Positions 29,501-37,032 of a stretch of 37,032 nucleotides of DNA are shown here, one piece after another. Made by a program: the position numbers and the translations under genes. This DNA is from Corallochytrium limacisporum (lineage: Eukaryota > Opisthokonta). The notes under the pieces are model-generated. The model was not told the DNA's origin. It worked only from the letters and a program-made list of their open reading frames with translations, and searched no databases. Each line of letters starts with the position of its first letter. Within the stretch, counting starts at the first letter, position 1. The stretch lies in assembly GCA_002811645.1 (NCBI GenBank), contig PDIP01000084.1:61661-98692 (forward strand), given 5' to 3'.

Positions 29501-32500
29501 GACTGCTTACTAAGTTGCCCACTGTAGCTGCGGCACAAGAATTTCTCTAGCTGATCTCCATATCTCTTGCTAACAGGGCTTTCACTAAAACAAAGGCACG
29601 CAATATGTCACACGATGCCTCGGATGAGGTTGTATACATAGATATGCACAAGCGAAAGAGATCAGGGAAGTATAAGCCCTTTCATACCTGCTCAAAGGGG
29701 ACAAACGGATCTGGGATTTCTCTGTGCTGTATTCGACTGAGTGGCTGCTAGTCCACTTAACAGTGGCACAAGTTACACGAACAAGATTGCTCCACAAAAG
29801 AACCACATTGTACAAAGAGGTCACTAAATGTTGGGATTCCATATCAAGGGGTCGAACCGATGCACTCTTCGTCCTCGGTGGCCAAAAACTATCGCCCTCC
29901 CAACCCGACACTCGTGCTCAGTCCACTTGACATAGGTAGTCTCCGTTCATACACTCTCCTTGGACATACTCAACGTATAGCATATTATCTCTCCAGTTTC
30001 ACGATTGGGCAGTCCTACATTCCACCGATTTCCCGTGCTCGCCTGGCAAGAGTGCCTCAAACTCCCTCTCCCCCCTCCCGGGGGAGGGGGCCACGGGGGA
30101 TCCGTTCGTCAACCGTCTCTCCGCTCAGGCCTCTCGGCCGTCCCCCCTCCCCCCCCCAACCCCCCTACCCAATAACGAAAAGGCCATCAAAAACCATACG
30201 CAAAGAAAAGATGCAGCAGAGGGGGGAAAAAAAAAGGGGAAGTCGCCTTGACTACCAATGCACAAAAACGGGAAACAACGAAAAGGAAAATAAAAAAAAA
30301 TGAGGGACATTTTTATTGCACCGCCCCAGTCCAGTACACGAGAGAACTTGAAACCACCGGGGAGAGGGAAGCAGTGCAACGCCCAACCATGCTGAAACGA
30401 AGGGTGGTCCCGTCGGCCCCCCGGGGGGGGGGTGGGATCGCATAAGAACCAGCCGCGGTAGTGGTGTGTGAAGTGGAAACGAAAAACACTCCCACCCACA
30501 AAATTCAATAAAAGTGGCAAAGACGGGAAAAAAAAAACCATCCCAAGTGGGTTTCGGCTTCGCTGTTTGGGCATGTGCGGGGCGCCCACGCGCTCTGCAA
30601 TGTTTTCGCACTCTCGCATTTCCTTTTTGGATGTCGCACTCACCTTGTGTGTAGAAGGGCTATCTCTCACAGACCGCTGTCACCGCTCTCTTGCACTCTC
30701 TCCTCGCGCTCTCACACTCCCTCAGTGACTGCTGTCACTCTGTCGACCCAACGGCGGCGTGTCCGCCGGTCGCGCCCCTCAGCCTCGCTGGTCATTATTA
30801 AACCAGCAGCCTGCATTCTCCGAGGCCATTGGCGGGCGGTCGTACGAAAGACCCTCGTAGTGAAAGGTGCCAAGGAGAGCGGCGACACATGGGACATCCC
30901 GGAGAAACATGGGAATGAATGGTCTCTTTCATGCTGGTCGGTGGACAGCCTTGGGACAGTGTCTAGGCCTCCTGACCGGACAAGTCTCAGTAAATAAAAG
31001 CTGCGGAAGACAGAACTCTATAGCTGCTGCGTGCGGAAGGATGCAGGCGGAGCCATACGGACAGTAGCAATTATATTGCATAGTGAAATTGCAGTAGCAC
31101 CGACCGGCCATGAGCGTTCTGGGAAAACTTTGAGATAACCTAGACCGTACGTGTCTTCCACGGAAAGTGGACTTAGGGAAGAAACTAAGAACAGTATGTC
31201 ATGTACTGAATACGGATACTATCAAGACCTTGTCCGTACTCGGTAGTGAAGCCGCGGTCCTCAGACTCAGTCTTTCGAGGAAAGAGCAGAATTGTCCGAG
31301 AAACAGTGTTTCCGTGTGCATTTCCCAATTTCTCGCATTCCATCTTTTGTCTCCGTCTTAGTCAGAATCCCACCCACAAATCTGGTTTCAAGGTGCGCGC
31401 GGGTGTTAGAGGTGCACACAAAGTTCAGCGGGATCATCGGATCAATCGATGCATGAGCACGGCCGCAACATCGGCAGCATAGAATCCGCTGCCGCAGCAT
31501 GCAAGACGATGGCAGGCTTGACACTGGGTTTACATTGAAACAAGGACTGGATCACCACACCCCGAAAGGCGCAACCATGCTGGCCAACCGAAGCAGTTGC
31601 GTCTGACGCAGTATTATTGGAAGAGTTTCTGAAGAGGTGTCTCTCCTGCTTCGGTGCTAGATCGAGCACGCATGCGGCCAGGCAGAAGGAATGGGATCCA
31701 CCGATGGCTCTGAGAATGCGTACCGGACGCAGCGCCACAAATGAACTAGAACCCCCATGCATAAGAAAGAGATCTTGAGACATAGTTCTCATCGATTTGG
31801 TGAACCAGCCACAGCCAACATGTTGAACTGACATGCTTCCAAGGCATGACCACCGGCGAAGAGAACGCCAAGCAAGCAGTGCTCTCTCACTATCCGTTTA
31901 TGCCCCGAGCTCGGGAGGTCTTCCCTGTTTGACTCAAAAACTACGGCATCGGATGGGTCCCACTGCCAATATCTCAGGAAGTGGCCGATTATGTTCAGTG
32001 TCCTTCTCAAAAGACAAACTGCCACACTTCAAGAAATGAAATGAAACCAAAGGCATGAGCCACACGGAGCAAGCAGGCCTTCGAAATGTGGCTCAGGGGT
32101 TACCCGAAGAATGCAGCAACGCAGAGGCCGATTTGTTTCGTACTCAAATACACCGCTTTGTCTCGGTCCGTACGAAATAGCGCTGTCTTGTATTTTGCTT
32201 TGTATGCTTCATCGCTTTGGAATGTTCTTCCCGTTCTTAGGAAGACGTGTTCAGCCTGCAATTGTATACAGCCCCCGCAACTCGGTATCTCGATTGGAAC
32301 AAAGAAGGACTTGCAACTGAGTGAAGAATAAGTGAATATCGCCAACCAGTGGATGACACGAACTGATTAGCTGGGATGATTTTCTGAGTTCATACGCTGT
32401 ACCAGGACAGCGCTGGAGAGATACTGCCAGAGCGGACAGGAACAGAGGCATCTCCTGACCCTGACACGATTCCCTGTAGACTCTAGCTCCCCCGCTCACT

Positions 32501-32750
32501 CTCCATATCTTTTGTCCTGCATGCTCATAGAATATGAGTGTGTGACTCCCATACCTGTTCACCAGCGAAACCCCAACAGATTTCGACAAAAGTATTCCCG
32601 GTGTCGTGTAGGTAAAAGACAGCGTCGGACGATAATTAACTGCCAGGAAAATGGTCCCTTCTGATGAGTGAATAAAAGGGAATGAGATAGTGTATCTCGG
32701 AGGGACCAGAATTTTCCGAGAAGAGCAAATGAGAAACAAAGATACGCTGA
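29501..32750. other. Gene-poor 5' flank of the LRR gene
   Basis: No frame looks coding. C/G-rich homopolymer segments lie at 30070-30180 and 30415-30432 (C6 then G10). Short frames overlap on both strands. The longest, minus strand 32787-32251, begins with TTG and has no recognised similarity. Confidence 0.4.
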
Positions 32751-32859
32751 CCATTTGTGACGAATGTGCGAAGGAACGGCCGACCAAGGAAAGAAGGAAG
32801 CAAGAGAAAAAGTGACAGAGGGAAGGGGGCGCGTACTACGGACGGTGCGAAAGGGAGCG

Positions 32860-33060
32860 ACAACACACGCGCGAGCGCACATGCAGAGAGCGAGAGACAC
32901 ACGAGCGAGCGAGAGAGAGGCAGAGAGAGAGAGAGAAAGAGAGAGACACACACACACACGCACGCATAGGCGAGAGAGAGAGAGAGAGGGAGAGAGCGAG
33001 CGAGCGAGGGAGAGGCAGGAACCGAAGGGACAGACAGACACAGAGAGGGAGAGATATATC
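32860..33060 (+). repeat. Purine-rich (GA)n/(CA)n tract
   Basis: GAGA and GAGCGAGC repeats dominate the plus strand, with a CACACACAC block at about 32946-32960. It mirrors the pyrimidine tract near 8.7 kb in composition but is not a copy of it. Frames through it give Arg/Glu or Ser/Leu low-complexity translations and are artefacts. Confidence 0.85.
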
Positions 33061-35600
33061 CACAGGACCAGAGAGATAAAGGGCGCAAGGCGCGGTTAGA
33101 GCATATAGTACGTGATAATACGTGCATTCTGTGAGTATGAAGCGTTGCTGCTCTACTTTTCCCGAAGAGTGCGACACATAAGGGAATGCGGTGTGGTGTC
33201 GTATTAATGCGGTTAGAATCCTGAGAACAAATCCTTGCTCCAATTACAAGGATAGCTAATGGGCAACAGCAACTGCCTCACCCACCAAACCCTTTGGGCC
33301 CCCGAAATCTGCAGGGTGCACAGACACACCACCACACCAATTGGCATCCACAGAACATCGTCTGTAGACCACAGCACCCAAAATTTTTGCACCACGTACC
33401 AAAACCAGCAGTGCAGGTGATCATACCTTCTACACCGAGCTTAAACACGATGACTGGGGGGATGTTGCGGTCGTAGTCACACTTTTGCGTATATCAAAAT
33501 CAACCTTAAGATCCTCAAGAAGCCCAGGTTGATTTACATTTTGATCATGGACCCGTTGATCAAGATGGCGGGGATGGGCGACAATGGATCGCGGTGTGAA
33601 GGGAAACCAAACACAAAAACAAAACAAAAAACTAAAACAACATTGGGCGCGGTCTTCTGGCTGAGGGACGGTTCGTACTTTTGGTGTTCTGTGCTACAAG
33701 AGAATTTGGGTGCCCGAATTTTGAAACCCACACGCCTCGCTCGCAGGAGCCAAGGAACGCCGTTTTCGGCAAGCATGTCCCAAAGAAAGGAAGAAGGAGT
33801 CTATATAAACTGGCGATGGGGGCATCCGTTTGCTAACAACCGACCTTGCCCCTTCCCTTAGTTTGCGTATCCTAGAGAAGGTAGCGCTATCCCTCATTTA
33901 GGCGCGATACAAAACAGCAGAAACGTCTCTTCCCGGTTTTGTTTGATCCGCTTCCATGAATGCGATATCTCCCAGTCTATCAATTTACTATGGATGTACC
34001 CAGCCATGTTTTTTTAGGTTTTGAAACGCATTCCCCAAGGTGCGGGCAATGCTCAGCCTCGCCGACCCCCGGAATAGTTTCGTACATTCCGTAGTCAAAC
34101 CATTAGCCACCAAAGCCAGTCGACGTTTACCTTCAGGCTCGTCGTGCTCGCTCTGTCTCTCTCTCTCTCCCCCCCCCCGGGCCGGGCTCTTCGTTTTGGT
34201 AGCAGTAGGCATTCAGAGCTTTCATGGTGGATGCACTTCGGACCATGTGCTCTACGAAGGCGTGAGTGCCTACTCAGTTGTCAGCAGGACACCTATCCAT
34301 TCGTCGTCCGCATGTCTTCTTTTCTCTGGTCACCAATGGCTTCGCGAGGTTTTTCCTCCCTTCCCAAGAAAACTTTAACGGACGCTAACAGAGGGGGTGG
34401 GGTAGTCCACAACACCCCCCCCCCCTTCCCTTGCCCATTAAATGATTCCGGTGTCCCTCAATCCCTAACAAAACATTATATACATTGTCACAGAAAACAT
34501 AACACCCAATTCTATAGAACGACAAATGAGGTGCTGCATCATCACCTCTGATCTGTTTTGGTACTTCCGGTTGGGGACCCACTGGCAACTTTTATGACGT
34601 CTAAAAAGCAACATGTGAAACCATTCACGAGCACATCAACGCATCCCAAAGTAGATGGTGACCCATGTCAAAAAAGACGCAATCCCATCCGGGCCTACCA
34701 TTTGACATCATTCGTGGCTCGCATGTGGCTACTGGTTCACTGGTGACAAAATCCCCTCCAATGGCTACATTGGTAAATGCGCGGAACGTTGGCAAAAATA
34801 TAAGGTATTTGGTACGGGAAAGGAAGGAATTCATTAAGGGATAGGAAGAAGTCAATCGAAGTCGTTTTATTTTGAAGTTCTTTAGCCCCTTTGCATTTCG
34901 TAAAGTTTTAAGAAAGGCAAACTGTAATCACCGGTTCCGATCTCCGGTTTGCACTTTCTTGTGTTTATTATTGGGTTTAGGCGCGCGACAAAACCAAGAA
35001 ATTAACGCCAGTTCGCAGCGGTAAGGAAGGGGGAGAGAAGGAAGGAATAGGTATTTTCATTGCGTGCTCGCGCTCTGCAGACATCATCAACGGCTAACGT
35101 CCCCGGTGTCTTCAAAAAATCATAAGCAGACAAGAGTACGAAGAAAAAATATGAGAAGAGGTGCCTACATAGTAATAGATGATCGAGATGAATATTGTCC
35201 ATCAACCGAAGTACGCCGATAACAGGTGGTAGTAGAAAGGCGTGCCAGGTGTGTCGGTAAGGTGGTACCTCGGCAGCTGGGTGTGGGCCGGTGGTTGTTG
35301 AGGTGTGGAAAGGCGCACGATAACCCTGGCCCAATCCTCTCTCCAGTGTCCCATTGACAGACCTGACCACCATTCGACCACAATTTCATCGCTTTGGGTC
35401 GTTACGACCAGAGGAATGTTGGTGGACACCCTCGACGTGTGTAGGTGTGTACCCATAAAACAATCCCAAATTATATTACTCGGTGTCTCTGCCACGTATA
35501 TGCTACGAAGTTTTCTGTTTCTTTTTGCGGCTGGGGTTTTTATTGTTGTGCCGTTTCAGGACCAAGCATAGGAGCTGAATGTTGTCCACGTATCGTTGCA
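33061..35600. other. Gene-poor stretch
   Basis: This is mixed sequence with a C11 run at 34415-34425, a short stem-loop at 33497-33535 and no coding signal. No RNA gene was recognised. Confidence 0.35.
33497..33535. repeat. 10-bp inverted repeat with 19-nt loop
   Basis: AAATCAACCT (33497-33506) pairs perfectly with AGGTTGATTT (33526-33535). No U-tract or neighbouring gene suggests a terminator. It may be chance or a small hairpin. Confidence 0.4.
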
Positions 35601-35611
35601 CTTCTGTCTTC

Positions 35612-35722
35612 TCAGTGTGTGTGTGTGTGTCTTTCTGTCTGTCGCGCGCGCGTGTGTGTGTGTATGTGACTGCCGTGGGTGTGTGTTGTGTGTGTGTGTG
35701 CGTGCGTGTGCGTGCGTGCGTA
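35612..35722 (+). repeat. Imperfect (GT)n repeat
   Basis: GT units interrupted by CTTTCTGTCTGTCGCGCGCG and other short pieces run for about 110 bp, ending in GCGTGCGTGC variants. The alternating purine-pyrimidine sequence favours Z-DNA. Translations are Cys/Val strings. Confidence 0.85.
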
Positions 35723-36479
35723 GTGGTTACTCCCACCTTTAAATTCCTTTTTCGATCATCGACCGTTCTGCAACCCCTCCTCCTCTCCACAGGCCTTATT
35801 CTACTTCTATGTTTCTTTCGCCTCCCCCCAGCCACTATTATACCGAAGACTTTTGCAGAATGCGGTTTATATTGTTTTACTATGATAGCCAAGGTACTAT
35901 TGATGACCAACAACTCAGACGGAATGCGAGGCGATCGGCAGCCATAAACAGTATCTGGTGAGCCACTGGCTGCTGTTAGAGTGTATCCTGTGACCTGACT
36001 AAACATCCTGAGTGGCTCTGTTACCCTGTGCAAAACGATTCACGACGGGGGCACGAAATGAACATCGTCTAGTTCTACACCAAGCTGGGTGCAAGAGCTG
36101 TGGATGCATCATCGTCACCAATCACTATCAACTATCGATAACTAGCACATATCGATGGAACTCAAACCAGAAACGACGCTCGTGAAATCGAAGTCGTTGG
36201 CAGGACTAAAATGGATGTCTCTGTTCAGGTTGGGCTATCGAAATCTTATCCGCTCGCATGCACAGAACACACATCGATCAATGGGTGCTCCAAAACGAGA
36301 GGTACCTAGCCAGTGGATGGCCCAACTGCATGTCGAAGTCTCCCATCCTCACCAGGAACGGGCAAGACTTCGATTCGGCAACCGCGGGCGCCGCCCATCG
36401 GCGCGCTGCTTTTCACCAATGTCATGACAGCCAGTCCATCTCCAGTTATTTTTTTCCTTGCTGCTTGGACTCTCCTTAA

Positions 36480-36945
36480 TGTCCCACACGGGCATGTGCG
36501 GAGAATGGAGAATAAAAAATCGCCGCCCGAACAAGGAAGCGGGCTTTTCATTTGCTCCACGGACATAGAGATAATTGAATGGAAGCCTTGACATCATGGT
36601 TGTTCACGACGTTGCTATTGCACAGTAAAATCTCACTGTGATGTGGCAGGTGTGTGACTTCTAAAACTTGGACATTCGATTTCGAAGAGTTTGGTTTGCT
36701 GGCGCAGCGGCGTTTCTCCACCTGCTGCTGCTGCTGTTATTTCGCTACCTATTCCATATGGGCACACTGGAAATGGCAGAGCGCGAGCGCACAGGAAGCG
36801 GGCTATTCACTTCGTGGTATCTGCAAGTTTTTAAGCCTGCAAGTTCCCAGACATGTGCTGTTGGTTGAACTTCCAGTGCTATACAATTGCTACTGGAATC
36901 CTCGACGTGATGCGGCAGACGTGCAACTTCTAAAGATTCGGAGAT
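36480..36945 (+). repeat. Diverged tandem duplication, about 260-bp period
   Basis: Two landmarks recur in the same order. GGAAGCGGGCT occurs at 36535 and 36794 (offset 259). A 35/36-bp segment beginning GTGATG and containing ACTTCTAAA occurs at 36638-36672 and 36907-36942 (offset 269), about 28 of 36 positions identical, with most differences being transitions. Sequence between the landmarks is only loosely similar, so the duplication is old. Confidence 0.6.
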
Positions 36946-36986
36946 ACAGTTTCAACAAAAAGCGTGGCCTTGAAGCCCCCTCCCGC

Positions 36987-37003
36987 GGGGGGGGGGGGGG
37001 GGG
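36987..37003 (+). repeat. G17 homopolymer
   Basis: Seventeen consecutive G follow CTCCCGC near the window end. It is the longest of a family of G/C runs of eight or more confined to noncoding DNA here. The length may be unreliable for sequencing reasons. Confidence 0.85.
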
Positions 37004-37032
37004 CGACGGCGAGGCCTTCGGGGGGGAATTGG

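Noticed and set aside
32251-32787. 178-codon minus-strand frame as a gene
   Set aside because: It starts with TTG, shows no domain or homology I recognise and lies in simple-sequence-rich DNA. A real small gene cannot be fully excluded without transcripts.
36960-37032. Telomere or chromosome end at the G-run
   Set aside because: There is no TTAGGG-like tandem repeat; it is a single G homopolymer followed by unique sequence.

Overview
This is a eukaryotic nuclear segment, most likely from a fungus. It carries eight protein genes, and each reads as one uninterrupted open frame from ATG to stop. The fungal call rests on the very close match of RNR1 to yeast-type class I ribonucleotide reductase and on a KIN1/MARK kinase, a fungal-looking LRR protein and a REV1 of normal architecture. 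E2F-like sites upstream of RNR1 and REV1, a STEEP1-like gene and a UBA-containing MARK-type kinase would fit an early-diverging (non-Dikarya) lineage better than a yeast, but that is inference. No bacterial, viral, CRISPR or transposon-coding sequence was recognised.

Layout: REV1 (+, 658-3897) is followed by a VAT-1-like medium-chain dehydrogenase (+, 4252-5427), which ends about 100 bp from the end of a convergent KIN1/MARK kinase (-, 5529-8099). About 8.2 kb without a convincing gene follows. It holds pyrimidine tracts, G-runs, a (TG)29 microsatellite and a cluster of overlapping palindromes. Next comes folylpolyglutamate synthase (+, 16284-18011), tail to tail with a small STEEP1-like Cys-motif gene (-, 18081-18701). 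After a 1.6 kb promoter region comes the ribonucleotide reductase large subunit (+, 20325-22706). A 1.3 kb G-rich spacer leads to a TBC-domain Rab-GAP (+, 24044-26827), tail to tail with a myristoylation-motif leucine-rich-repeat protein (-, 26912-29500). The last 7.5 kb (29501-37032) has no recognisable gene, but carries purine tracts, GT repeats, a small stem-loop, a diverged tandem duplication of about 260 bp and a G17 run.

The genes do not form an operon or obvious cluster. Three of them (REV1, FPGS, RNR1) serve DNA precursor supply or damage-tolerant replication, and the first and last of these have E2F-like motifs upstream. The others are signalling and trafficking genes: a polarity kinase, a Rab-GAP and an LRR scaffold. 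About 46% of the window is coding. Gene tails are packed within 70-100 bp while some 5' flanks run to several kilobases. I found no clearly new biological system. The best leads are the E2F-like sites, the triple palindrome with a palindromic B-box, the REV1 G-loop substitution, the disordered insert between the two catalytic fingers of the TBC domain, and the lipid-anchor plus LRR plus Cys4 architecture.
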